Part shown: piece after piece, positions 28,845 through 39,100 of the stretch | How the letters are laid out: every line of letters begins with the position of its first letter | Numbering within the stretch: the first letter of the stretch is position 1 | NCBI RefSeq assembly: GCF_018417635.1 | Contig: NZ_CP071007.1 | Span: 3,410,501 to 3,474,500, forward strand | From: Pseudomonas sp. SORT22 | Lineage (GTDB): Bacteria > Pseudomonadota > Gammaproteobacteria > Pseudomonadales > Pseudomonadaceae | Length of the DNA stretch: 64,000 bases | Reading direction: 5' to 3' | Translations under genes and position numbers: made by a program | The notes under the pieces: model-generated | What the model saw: only the letters and a program-made list of their open reading frames with translations | Told to the model about the DNA's origin: nothing | Databases searched by the model: none

Positions 28845-31800
28845 TCAACCAGCATCACGTCCAATTTCTTCTTTTGTCAGCACCCCTGGAAGCTCGTTTT
28901 CCCTCACTTCCCGGGCATCCTGCAGTTTCCTGTAGGCCTGAATCCATGTGGCTTCATCGTACGCTAGCTGCGCCAGCTCGCTTGGTGCCAGCGCAAATGC
29001 CGAGGCCAGCTGTTCAGCCGTCTCCCCCGCTACCACAGGAAGCGGCGTCGTCAGGTCTGCTTGCGTTCCTCGTAGCCGTTGCAAGTCTTCCATGAAACCG
29101 GTCGCAGGATCGAAGATGCCGGCCAGTTGAGCCTGTAGCGCCTCGTAGCGCGCGCGATACCTACGCTTGAGGTAATCCTGCCAATAGATTTCCTGGGTCA
29201 TCCATTCAGGCAGCAGAGCCGCCTGATCCTGGCGGATGATACGCGCAGCCTCAGCCAGCATATCGCTGGTGACCCAGAACACCGTATGGCCATGGATCAT
29301 TTCTGTCGGTTGATGACGCAAGCCCAAGCGTTCAGCCAGATGAATCCGGTAATACAGCTCCACTTCGATCGCATCGATAAAGTGCACGAACTGCGGATCG
29401 GCCTGCCAGCCGCGGATCTGCTCCGCCACATAGGTGCGCAGGCGTTGCAGGCGCCAGCGGCTGATGCCCAGGGCCAGCAACTGTCGACTTGCCTGGCCAC
29501 CCTGGCCGAGTGCCTGATCGGCCTCTCGCAGCCCCTGCAGGTCACTGAATACCACGATATCGCGGTCCTCGCAGGTATCGGCGTCAACTGCCTGGGCGAA
29601 CAGTTGCCTGCCCAGTTGTTCAGGGTCCGCGGCGGCCGCCTCGATCAGTTGCACAGCCTGAGGCTCGGTTACTTGCCCGTTGGTCAGCAACCGGGCCAGC
29701 AAACGCCTGAACGAGCGTGACTCAGGCAAGCGAAACAGCTCCAGCGCGGTGTGCTCCTGCTCTTGCGTCAGTTGCTGATAGGCGCTCAGGTCGGTGTCCC
29801 CTCCGTCATCCAGCACCTCCTCGATACGCACGTCCGCCCCGGGCTCGGCCTGAACCGCCATGCGCTCACGAATCAAGCGGGTAGTCAGCGCCTCGCTCAT
29901 GCCCTCGTAGCCAAACAACAGCCGCGGCATTCGTCCGGCGCCAGCAGGCACTTCGATAATGGCATTGCCTTCGAGGCGAACGTCAAAGTTCGCGGTGGTC
30001 TCAAGCCCCAGCGGCCAGCCAGTGATGTGCGCGTCCGGCAACGCCAAGAGGCGCAGCTGCGGCATCTGGCGGATGTCCGGAGTGCGCATCAACGGGTTAT
30101 GGCCCATGGACAACTCACGCAAGTTGGTTATGCCCGCCAGCTCACTGACATCGGCTTCGCTCAGGGTGATGTTGTTGCGCGTCAGGTACAGCCGGCGCAG
30201 GTTCGGCATCCCGGCCAATTCGGCAAACGCGCCTGGACCGAAGCTGGCTTGGTTCTCCATTAGCGACAAGAAACGCAAGCTGGATAACTGCCGTAAAGGC
30301 GCCAGTTGTTCGGCCGTCACAGTGACCGACGATGGCGACACGCCCCGAAGATCCAGCGACCACAAGCGCCGAAGCCCGCTCAAGCGCGCCAGGTGGGCCA
30401 ACCCTGTTCGGCTATAGGTGAGATCCAGCACCCGCAACTCACTCAGTTGGGCAATGTTCTGCGGGATTTGCGTGATCGGCGTGTGACGTACGCTCAAGCG
30501 GCGCAGGTTGGGGAAGGCGCGCAAGAATTCTGCCGGCAATTCGCTGATGGCCGTCATGCTGCTCAACTCCAGCTCGAGAATCTGGTCGATGGCGCTCGCA
30601 AGAGGCGGCAGCCCATCCACCCCAGGGGAGTCGAGTGTCAGTAGGTAGCCAGGCGCCCCATCCAGTTGATACTCGCTGACCTCAAGTGGCGCCCTGCTGC
30701 GAAGTTGCCAGACATCCAGCAACTGCATCGCCAGTTGCCGACGCCGTTCGCGGGCCGTGGCTGTAGCGCCCTGTTCCACCCACGACGACAAGCCTTGGCG
30801 TTCGGCCTCCAGCTCCTGTTCCAGATCGCCGACTAAATTTTCCAGGTTTTCACCCTGCAAAACCGCATTACGGACAATATCGCGCAACTCTTCATCGGAC
30901 TTGTCGGGAAACAGGCTGCGCAGACGCTGCTCATACGTGCGCGGCAACAAGCGCCCGATCGTACCACCCAAGGGATAGCCACGGCGCCCGGCCCCGACCG
31001 GCAGGGGCGGCCTGAAACGCCCCTGCTCCACTGCCATGCCCAACGCCAGCCGCGCCTTGGCAGGCTGACGCGCCGCCTGCACCAGCAGGGCGCGGCGCAG
31101 TGCAGTGCTGTCACCGATATTCAAGCCAAGCGCCACGCGCTCGCTGTCGGGCAAAGCCTGCAGCAGGCTGGTGAAGAAGCCGTGATCCGCTGTCTCAAGC
31201 CCGCTCAACTCGGCGTCATTTTCGTCGAAAGCGCGCCAGCCCCGGGCGCTTTTAACCAGGGTTTTTCGCGACGTCGCGCCCGCGCTGCCAATGCTGTCGA
31301 GCTCAGTGCCGGACACACTGTCGCGGCGCACACTTAAATGAACCGAGTCGCTCCAGCCGGACAATTCTGGCAACAAATGCAGCGCTAAACGGTAGCTGTC
31401 GTCATTGGCCAGGTAGCTGATTTCGAGGCCTTCGCAAGCGCGTGACAGGCGTACCTGGCGCGACGCCTCGCGGGCCCGTTTGGCTAGGGTCAGCGGCACA
31501 CGCTGCGAAGCCTGCCAACGGCTGCGCTCAACTTCGCTGGCAGACTTGGCGAGGGCTTCGGCGAGCGGCCGCGACAGCCCCTGGAAGTCCCGTTGCAGCG
31601 CCATTTGTAGAGAGTCGAGAGGTTCGCTCGAGTCCTGGTACAGGCTGTCGAAGATCCGCGACCTTGATGCCTGCATCTGCTCAGCCAGTTGCTGGCCGAT
31701 CTCGGTTTCAAGGTCACGGGCCAGGTGATCATTGCCAAACCAGCGGCTGCGTTCGGCCACGCTCAAACCTTCTAGCACCCTGCGAATCAGGCGTCCTGCG

Positions 31801-34031
31801 GCCAGGTCACTGCGCGAGAGCTTGATGGCGGCCACCTCAGGCTGCGCACGGCCATACACCATCGGATGCCCCCACAGTTCGGCACTGTCATACAGCTCGA
31901 CGGCTTTGCCTTGCGGCCAGCGCGGTAACTCCGACAGCAGCGATACTGTATAGTTGAAGCCTGATTGCACCCCCTCCCCGGCCCTGACATTGTCGATCTG
32001 TGCCGCGATCAGGCGATCGATTTCAAACCGCCGCTTGACGTCGAGCAAGGCTGCCGGGGCGGGTTGGTCGTCACTGTAGACCGCGCGCAGCTCAGCATCG
32101 CTGACGCCGCTGATGTCGGCCATGCGCTCAAGCGCCGCGTCTGCCCAACCTTCGAAGGCGTGCCCGAGCCTGCGCACCAGGGTCGGGCGTGGCCAACTGT
32201 CGACGCGCTCCAGCGCATGATGCCAGGCACCCTCACCGTTATGCTCAAGTACAGGCCGGTAAGCCTGAGGGTCGTCGGGGTGCTCGATACGCCATTTGCC
32301 CAGGCGCGAATCCTGGGTGATTTCCAATGGCTTGCCCTCGATGCGGATGTAGCGTTTGCCAGCGACCCGGTAAATGCCTTGCGCATCGGCAAAGTGCCCC
32401 TCCAACAGTGCTGCGCTTTGCTGGTAAGGGGCAAGATCCGGTCGCCACAGGCGGACCTCCCCCCCCGGTAGCTCGACCACTTCCAGCGCATCAATCGCCA
32501 GCGGCTGGCTCAACGCTGCGCCCGCGGCTCCCGCGGCCACACCCAGCCCGGCAGTGATAGCCAGGTTGATACCGAAGGACTGCAAGTAGCTGATAGCCTG
32601 CTGCTGGTCATTGGCCTCCCAGGCTTGCAGGCCGTTAAACAGGTCGCCCAGCAGCTGCGCACCGAGGGCCACCATCATCACCTCGCCCAGACCCGGCACG
32701 AAGAACGCGGCTACGTTGAGCATGCTAAAGCCCAAGCCCAGGTAATGGTTCAACTCCTGCAACCAGGCTTCGCGATCGACATCAGCGGTCGGCACCGCCA
32801 GGGTCTTGGCGTCGTCCCAGGTCCTGGCCAACATCGCGCTGTGCAGGTAGTCAAAGCACTCGCCGCGTATTTCCTGAAGCCTGGGTGGTTGCGCGTGCCA
32901 GTTAGCGCTTTGCTTGAACTGAGCGAACACGCGCGATTGCCCGCGGCGCCCGACGAAGCGACTGAAAAAGCCCTGGAACTGCGGGTCTTGCAGGCGCGCC
33001 TTGAGGCTGCGGTAAAAATCAGCGTAAGAGTCGTATTCCTGCACAGGCTTGGCATCGCCCGGCATTATCACCACGACCGGCACCGGCAGCGCCTGGCCGG
33101 CAGGATCGGGGCCAAGCAATAGAAAACCGCCGCCCAGGGTGCTACCGAAGAGGTTGAGCAGGTAGCAACGCGAACCGTCGAACGCGCTGTTGCCACGTTC
33201 ATACACCTTGTCGACCCTCAGGGTCTGTGTCGCCGGGGCGCTTGCCGACTGCCTGAGCATCTGCTTGAGCATGCGGTAGGCCGGCTCGCTGATGTGGCCG
33301 GCGATACGCGCCGCGTGCACATTGCTTTCGCAGCGGTCCCTGGCTGCCGATACCAGCGTGCGGCGCACGGCGTCGCGACTGTGGGCGGCATCGAGAATCG
33401 ACTTGAGATGGTCCTGGTACTGTTGGCCGATATCCAGCTCCCGGCACAGCTTTGCAAACTGCTGGGGGCTGATGCGCAGCTTGCTGGCGTAACGGATGGA
33501 TTGATGGGCACGCCGCTCAGGGTCCACTGTCGAGGGGAAAGGTTGCAATGCACCGACCGCCGTCACCGCACTGTAGGCATCGGTGCGAAAGTTCTCTGCG
33601 TCGTTTGCAGTAAAATTCTGCAAGGCCGCCTGCAATAACGGCTGGCGTGATATCAACACCGAGGCCAGGCGATCTTCGCGCAACGAAGCATCATCGCGCA
33701 TGTGCACCAGCTCATTGGCCGTTACGCTGATATCCAGCGCCAAGCGCTTGTTTATTTCAGCGCGCAACAGCGGCTCGGCAAACTCGCTGATACCCTTGAT
33801 TTGCCTCAAAAGCCGGGCGGCCGCAGCGCTGGAAGCCTGGGTACGCCGCAGGCTGTCGTGCAATGCCTGGCGCAGTTGTGCGTCGGTATCTGCGGCAATC
33901 TGCGCGGCAGGCAGTTGACGTTGATGCAGCTCTTTGATGGCATGGGTGCTGGCATGGCTCAGCCAGGTGGGGATCTGCTGGTTGAAATAGCGCTCGTGGC
34001 TCTTGAAAGGCGTCAGGGTGTCGGTGGTCAT
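28845..34031 (-). CDS. NEL-type E3 ubiquitin ligase effector 1
   Basis: A 1728-residue protein. The DUF6543/dermonecrotic-toxin-like N-terminal region covers about residues 1-600. It includes two hydrophobic segments (about 425-455 and 482-508: LNVAAFFVPGLGEVMMVAL and NLAITAGLGVAAGAAGAAL) that could insert into a membrane. A long helical middle part follows, then leucine-rich repeats at about 1160-1365 (FPNLRRLSVRHTPITQIP and similar). The C-terminal NEL domain carries the catalytic signature CEDR with Cys1487 and Asp1489, as in IpaH and SspH2. These enzymes pass ubiquitin from a host E2 through the Cys to host proteins, so a eukaryotic target cell is implied. There is no signal peptide and no secretion apparatus in the window. 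Codon and base use look less GC-rich than in the neighbours. Confidence 0.88.
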   Translation of the reverse strand: MTTDTLTPFKSHERYFNQQIPTWLSHASTHAIKELHQRQLPAAQIAADTDAQLRQALHDSLRRTQASSAAAARLLRQIKGISEFAEPLLRAEINKRLALDISVTANELVHMRDDASLREDRLASVLISRQPLLQAALQNFTANDAENFRTDAYSAVTAVGALQPFPSTVDPERRAHQSIRYASKLRISPQQFAKLCRELDIGQQYQDHLKSILDAAHSRDAVRRTLVSAARDRCESNVHAARIAGHISEPAYRMLKQMLRQSASAPATQTLRVDKVYERGNSAFDGSRCYLLNLFGSTLGGGFLLLGPDPAGQALPVPVVVIMPGDAKPVQEYDSYADFYRSLKARLQDPQFQGFFSRFVGRRGQSRVFAQFKQSANWHAQPPRLQEIRGECFDYLHSAMLARTWDDAKTLAVPTADVDREAWLQELNHYLGLGFSMLNVAAFFVPGLGEVMMVALGAQLLGDLFNGLQAWEANDQQQAISYLQSFGINLAITAGLGVAAGAAGAALSQPLAIDALEVVELPGGEVRLWRPDLAPYQQSAALLEGHFADAQGIYRVAGKRYIRIEGKPLEITQDSRLGKWRIEHPDDPQAYRPVLEHNGEGAWHHALERVDSWPRPTLVRRLGHAFEGWADAALERMADISGVSDAELRAVYSDDQPAPAALLDVKRRFEIDRLIAAQIDNVRAGEGVQSGFNYTVSLLSELPRWPQGKAVELYDSAELWGHPMVYGRAQPEVAAIKLSRSDLAAGRLIRRVLEGLSVAERSRWFGNDHLARDLETEIGQQLAEQMQASRSRIFDSLYQDSSEPLDSLQMALQRDFQGLSRPLAEALAKSASEVERSRWQASQRVPLTLAKRAREASRQVRLSRACEGLEISYLANDDSYRLALHLLPELSGWSDSVHLSVRRDSVSGTELDSIGSAGATSRKTLVKSARGWRAFDENDAELSGLETADHGFFTSLLQALPDSERVALGLNIGDSTALRRALLVQAARQPAKARLALGMAVEQGRFRPPLPVGAGRRGYPLGGTIGRLLPRTYEQRLRSLFPDKSDEELRDIVRNAVLQGENLENLVGDLEQELEAERQGLSSWVEQGATATARERRRQLAMQLLDVWQLRSRAPLEVSEYQLDGAPGYLLTLDSPGVDGLPPLASAIDQILELELSSMTAISELPAEFLRAFPNLRRLSVRHTPITQIPQNIAQLSELRVLDLTYSRTGLAHLARLSGLRRLWSLDLRGVSPSSVTVTAEQLAPLRQLSSLRFLSLMENQASFGPGAFAELAGMPNLRRLYLTRNNITLSEADVSELAGITNLRELSMGHNPLMRTPDIRQMPQLRLLALPDAHITGWPLGLETTANFDVRLEGNAIIEVPAGAGRMPRLLFGYEGMSEALTTRLIRERMAVQAEPGADVRIEEVLDDGGDTDLSAYQQLTQEQEHTALELFRLPESRSFRRLLARLLTNGQVTEPQAVQLIEAAAADPEQLGRQLFAQAVDADTCEDRDIVVFSDLQGLREADQALGQGGQASRQLLALGISRWRLQRLRTYVAEQIRGWQADPQFVHFIDAIEVELYYRIHLAERLGLRHQPTEMIHGHTVFWVTSDMLAEAARIIRQDQAALLPEWMTQEIYWQDYLKRRYRARYEALQAQLAGIFDPATGFMEDLQRLRGTQADLTTPLPVVAGETAEQLASAFALAPSELAQLAYDEATWIQAYRKLQDAREVRENELPGVLTKEEIGRDAG

Positions 34032-34035
34032 TGTC

Positions 34036-34062
34036 GCTGCCTTATGGATGGCGGAAGGCAGC
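34036..34062 (-). promoter_or_regulatory. Shine-Dalgarno-sequestering hairpin before NEL effector 1
   Basis: A perfect 8-base stem: the mRNA arms GCTGCCTT (34062 to 34055) and AAGGCAGC (34043 to 34036), with an 11-base loop. The 3' arm contains the ribosome site AAGG, eight bases before the ATG at 34031. Confidence 0.55.
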
Positions 34063-34232
34063 AGTCAATCAAAGGCACGCAGGGCGCGGGGTGTAGTTAT
34101 ATATGCTCAGCCGATCAAACCTGCTGATTGTGCTGCAACACGCTCACCTATAACGCCCGGGTGTGCTTGTGAGCGTGCGCGGCAGGAATTAGATTGGCCA
34201 ATAATCTCTGGCTTTGAACATAAGGGAAACGA

Positions 34233-35300
34233 ATGACGCTCACCGACCAGTCCACCCAGGTCCGCCCCGGCGAAGAACTTGATGCCGCAGTGATCGACCC
34301 TTATCTGAAAGCGCATATCCCGGGCCTGGCCGGTGCGCCGACCATCAGCCAGTTCCCCGGCGGCGCCTCGAACCTGACCTACCTGGTGCAATACCCCGGG
34401 CGCGAGTTTGTGTTGCGCCGCCCGCCTTTTGGCCACAAGGCCAAGACCGCCCATGACATGGGCCGCGAGTTTCGCATCCTCAACCAGCTCAACAGCGGCT
34501 TCCCCTACTGCCCCAAAGCCTACGTGCATTGCACCGACGAGTCGCTGATCGGTGGCGAGTTTTATGTCATGGACCGGGTCAAGGGCATCATCTTGCGCTC
34601 GGACCTGCCGCCGGAGCTGGGCCTGGATGCCCAACGCACCGAGGCCCTGTGCAAGAGCTTCATCGAGCGGATGGTCGAGCTGCACCAGGTCGACTACAAC
34701 GCCTGCGGCCTGGGCGACCTGGGCAAGCCCGAAGGCTACGTGCAACGCCAGATCGAGGGCTGGGCCAGCCGCTACGAAAAAGCCCTGACCGCCGATGCGC
34801 CACGCTGGGAAAAGGTCATCGCCTGGCTGCGCGAGAAAATGCCGGCCGATCACCCCAAGCCTGCCATCGTGCACAACGACTACCGCTTCGACAACGTCAT
34901 CCTCGATGCCGACAACCCCATGCGCATCATCGGCGTGCTCGACTGGGAAATGACCACCCTGGGCGATCCGCTGATGGACCTGGGCAACACCCTGGCCTAC
35001 TGGATTCAAGCCGACGACCCGGCACCGGTGCAACTGATGCGCCGCCAGCCAAGCAACGCCCCGGGCATGCTGAGCCGCCAGCAGTTTGTCGACTACTACG
35101 GCGAACGCGCCGGGCTCAAAATCGACAACTACGACTTCTACTACACCTACGGCCTGTTCCGCCTGGCCGGCATCGTCCAGCAGATCTACTACCGGTTCTT
35201 CCACGGCCAGACCCAGGACAAGCGCTTCGCCCAGTTCATTCACATGAACACGCTGCTGGAGCACATGAGCCTGCAGGTCATCGGCAAGTCCCCACTCTGA
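34233..35300 (+). CDS. APH-type phosphotransferase (ACAD10-like kinase family)
   Basis: A 355-residue protein of the aminoglycoside/choline kinase fold. The Brenner-type catalytic loop is HNDYRFDN with His214 and Asp216, and the metal site is GVLDWEMTTLGDPLMDLG. The N-terminal part has FPGGASNLTY, the nucleotide-binding loop. Members with this pattern resemble the kinase domain of ACAD10/11, which phosphorylates 4-hydroxyacyl-CoA for further breakdown. ATG at 34233 follows TAAGGGAAAC. An SDR dehydrogenase gene starts 22 bases later, so the two form an operon. Together with the histidine phosphatase and SCP2 genes this fits catabolism of hydroxylated or branched acyl-CoAs; that is inference from the family. 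Confidence 0.85.
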   Translation: MTLTDQSTQVRPGEELDAAVIDPYLKAHIPGLAGAPTISQFPGGASNLTYLVQYPGREFVLRRPPFGHKAKTAHDMGREFRILNQLNSGFPYCPKAYVHCTDESLIGGEFYVMDRVKGIILRSDLPPELGLDAQRTEALCKSFIERMVELHQVDYNACGLGDLGKPEGYVQRQIEGWASRYEKALTADAPRWEKVIAWLREKMPADHPKPAIVHNDYRFDNVILDADNPMRIIGVLDWEMTTLGDPLMDLGNTLAYWIQADDPAPVQLMRRQPSNAPGMLSRQQFVDYYGERAGLKIDNYDFYYTYGLFRLAGIVQQIYYRFFHGQTQDKRFAQFIHMNTLLEHMSLQVIGKSPL

Positions 35301-35322
35301 CGACTCCAACAAGGAAAAGACC

Positions 35323-36090
35323 ATGTCCAAGACCCAACTGTTCGACCTCGACGGCAAAGTCGCCTTCGTCTCCGGCGCCAGCCGCGGTATCGGCGAGGCC
35401 ATCGCCCATCTGCTGGCCCAGCAAGGCGCCCATGTGATCGTTTCGAGCCGCAAGCTCGACGGCTGCCAGCAGGTCGCCGAGGCGATCATCGCCGCCGGCG
35501 GCAAGGCCACCGCGGTTGCCTGCCACATCGGCGAGATGGAGCAGATCAGCCAGGTCTTCGCCGGCATTCGCGAACAGTTCGGGCGCCTGGACATCCTGGT
35601 CAACAACGCCGCCACCAACCCGCAGTTCTGCAACGTGCTAGACACTGACCTTGGCGCCTTCCAGAAGACCGTCGACGTCAACATCCGCGGTTACTTCTTC
35701 ATGTCGGTGGAAGCCGGCAAGCTGATGCGCGACAACGGTGGCGGCAGCATCATCAACGTCGCCTCGATCAACGGCGTGTCGCCGGGGATCTTCCAGGGCA
35801 TCTACTCGGTGACCAAGGCGGCGGTGATCAACATGACCAAGGTCTTCGCCAAGGAATGCGCGCCGTTCGGTATCCGCTGCAACGCCCTGCTGCCAGGCCT
35901 GACCGATACCAAATTCGCCTCGGCGCTGGTCAAGAACGATACGATCCTCAACACCGCGCTGCAACAGATCCCGCTCAAGCGCGTGGCCGACCCGAAAGAG
36001 ATGGCCGGCGCGGTGCTGTACCTGGCCAGCGACGCGTCGAGCTACACCACTGGCGTGGCGTTGAATGTCGACGGCGGATTTCTGAGCTGA
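35323..36090 (+). CDS. Short-chain dehydrogenase/reductase
   Basis: A 255-residue classical SDR. The cofactor motif is GASRGIG (18-24), NNAA follows, and the catalytic set is Ser148, Tyr161 and Lys165 (GIYSVTKAA). Arg at the 'SSRK' position after strand 2 favours NADP(H). The C-terminal part has DASSYTTGVALNVDGG, typical of the family. It oxidises or reduces a hydroxy/keto group; its position behind the ACAD10-like kinase suggests an acyl-CoA or related fatty acid substrate. A strong terminator follows, shared with the convergent second NEL gene. Confidence 0.93.
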   Translation: MSKTQLFDLDGKVAFVSGASRGIGEAIAHLLAQQGAHVIVSSRKLDGCQQVAEAIIAAGGKATAVACHIGEMEQISQVFAGIREQFGRLDILVNNAATNPQFCNVLDTDLGAFQKTVDVNIRGYFFMSVEAGKLMRDNGGGSIINVASINGVSPGIFQGIYSVTKAAVINMTKVFAKECAPFGIRCNALLPGLTDTKFASALVKNDTILNTALQQIPLKRVADPKEMAGAVLYLASDASSYTTGVALNVDGGFLS

Positions 36091-36103
36091 GGGCTGGCCG
36101 TAA

Positions 36104-36129
36104 AAGAAAGGGGCTCAGGCCCCTTTCTT
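36104..36129. terminator. Bidirectional intrinsic terminator
   Basis: A perfect 11-base stem (AAGAAAGGGGC at 36104-36114, complement at 36119-36129) with loop TCAG, between the convergent SDR and NEL effector 2 genes. Confidence 0.85.
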
Positions 36130-36151
36130 CATGCCTTGATGCTTTTGCCGA

Positions 36152-39100
36152 TCAGGGCTTGCGCTGTACACCCGAAGGCCCCGGCTGCGGGCTTTGTGTC
36201 GGGACGCCCTGGGCAAAGTACTCGCTGACTACCTGCCGGGTGTATTCGACCCTGGACAGCTGGATCATTGCCGGCATCAGGTTGAACGCTTGCAGCCGAT
36301 GGTCTTCGTTGTCCAGCACCAGCGGCCCGGAATTCACCGGCACCTCATCACGCTCGGCAATGACTTTGCGGGCCTGAGTCAAGAGTTGCTCCAGCCGGGT
36401 ACGTGCCGATTCGCCCAATGTACGTGGCAGCCCTTCACCAACGGCCAATTCCTGCAGCGCCGATTCAACCTCGTAACTCCAGGGAGCGCACTCTTGCGCA
36501 ACCAGGTGCTCCTGCCAGAACGGCTGGTCGCTCAAGGCAACCGGGAAATCCTGAGCCTGCGTGGTCAGCACATCTGTCTCGACCTCATCCACCATCGAAC
36601 TGCTCATCCATGTCACCATGCTGGCATTGACCTGGCGTCTGGGCTGGTGACGCAAGCGCAGCCGGGCCGTCAACGCGATACGAATATACAACTCGATCTC
36701 GGCATAGTCCGGCTGGCCACCGCGTTGCCCCCACCAATCAAGGTAGCGCCTGGCAACAGAGGCTCGCAGGCTGCGCAGCCGCCACAAAGAAAGCCCCAGG
36801 TCGATCAGCTCAGGGCGGGCATTGCCAGAGGTATTGGCCGCCACCCGATCCGCCTCTGCCAGCCCCAACAGGTCGGAAAAACGCTGCACGGCAGAATCTA
36901 TGCAGCCCAGGTCCAGTGCCACGCGGTAGAACTCCTCGCGCCGGGCTTCATCGAACATCCGCAGGATGATCGAGTGGGCTTGCCTGGTTACCTCGTCACG
37001 CTCATCCGCTGGTGTTCGCGACAGTATTGTATTCATCAACGCAAAGAACGCACGACTGCCATTACTGTTCGAATCGACCAGTTGCTGCGCCAGGCTGCGG
37101 TCTTGTTCCGACAGGCCGTCGAACAGATTACCTACGATTATCCCTTCAGCACCCACGTCCGCCTCAGGCTCCGTATCCTCCTCTTCGGATTCATTTGAAG
37201 TCTCGCCCAATTCGACCCGCGACAGTCGGAATTCGCTATGATCCGCGCCCGACAGATTATTCACTTCAGCCATTTCCCTCAAAACCCGCTCGCGATCCGT
37301 GGCATTGAGGTTGACGACCGACAGACGCAGCCCGCGCACACGGCCAGCACCAGCCGGCACCGTATTCAGGTCGACCTCTGCAAGGTCAGCCTGTTCAATA
37401 TGCGCGAGGTTTTCCAGGCCAACCGGCCAATCAGCCCGGGAGTAATGCAGGTCGAGACAGCGAAGATCACTCATGGCACTGACATCGAGCCCTGCGTTCA
37501 GCGGATTGCGACTCAGGTCCAGGTGGCGCAGATGAACGAGTCCGCGGACATTCTCTCCATACAGCGTGAATGAGTTGCCCGAAAGGTCAAGATGCGTGAG
37601 CTGTTGAAGTGGCGCCAGCGTACCAATCACATCGCCCTCGAACAGCGCTCGGCAGTCCCGGATCTGCAAGTGCCGCAGGTGTTGGCAACGGGCGATAGCC
37701 GCCATGTCTTCGGTGTCCCAGGTGCGTGCAGCGTAAACCGATTCGCCCTCGCTTTGCGGCGGCGTAAGGTGAATGATGCTCAGCTCTCTCAACTGCGCAA
37801 TCTGGCCGATCGGCCTCAAGTCCTCTGGACGCAGGTGCGCGTTGGTCAAGGACAGGCTGCGCAGCTGCGGCAATTCGACCAGGCCGTTTGGCAACCTGCC
37901 GACCCGGGTGTTCAAACGCAGTTCGCGCAGGTTCGCAAAGCGCGCGAGGAAGCTGCCAGGCAAGTTATTCATGGCTGGCAGGTCAAGGGTCAGGCGCTCA
38001 ATGGCGTCGTAATCCAGCGGCAATTCGGGCAAGCTGCTGACAAATGCGTCGTTGATCTCCAGCACAGTGATTGTCGGGTCCAGGGCGTTGAGCAACTGCT
38101 CGGCAATGTGCCCTCGCCGGCGCGCACCAAAACCCGCCCCGTACACATTGCTGGCCCCTACCCAGGCCCGCAGCGCACCGTCCAGGCGCAGTCGCGAATC
38201 TTCCAGGCGATTGAGCGCGTCAACTACCGTTGGCCCCTGTCGTGTCACCTGGTCAAAAATACGTTGGATATGGCTCTCGGATGCCCGAGGGAACATCAAT
38301 TGCAACCGTTCGATGCTGCTCTCGCGCTCGAAGCGCCCACCCGTGCCAGCCATCGCCCGGGCGCGGCGCTCGGAGCCATGCGGATGCAAGGTAACCCGTG
38401 GACGTTCGATGCCCAGCAAGGCCAGGGTGCGCATCGGCTGGCTAACGGCCAGTTCATACAGCAGGTCACGCAGTCGTTCAGTCTCGTTCGTACCCAGCCC
38501 CAGGCGTTGGCGCTGCGCGGCCCCCATCAGATCCAGCAATGCGGCATAGAAGTCACGGTGGGAGCGGCTTTCAAGGTAACGCTCGCCCTGCAGTTGCACC
38601 ACTTCGTAGCTGAACGGGCCGCCGCTCCCCAGCCCCCAGGACGCTGCACCTGGCACCTGGGCAAGGCGCCTGGGCGTGGTTCTGCGCACATCCCCGGGGT
38701 ACAACGCCAGGTTCAGGTCCGAGTGCCAGCCGGGCAAGGCCGGTAACAATGCAAACGCCAGCGTACGGGTATCGATATCGGCTTGAGCTGGCGCGCGAAA
38801 GCCCATCAGCGCCCGCGTCAACCGATAGGCGTTCCAGGCTCGGCGTGAACGCTCAAACAGGTTCAGGTCAAGGACACCGCGGGAAAGACGCTCCAGAACG
38901 GGCGGTGAGGACTGGGCAATCAGCTCGTCAAGCAACTGTACGGGCAGATTCGGGTAGTGCTGGCGAAGCTCGCCGAGCTGTAAATCGGAAGCCACTTGCG
39001 CGGGCTCAGGCAACTGCAGCATGTGTTCGCTGCGCGCCATGAACGCGCGAAACAGCCTGTCGTACCATTCCAGAAACAGCACCGCCGGCGGTGCGCCGCA

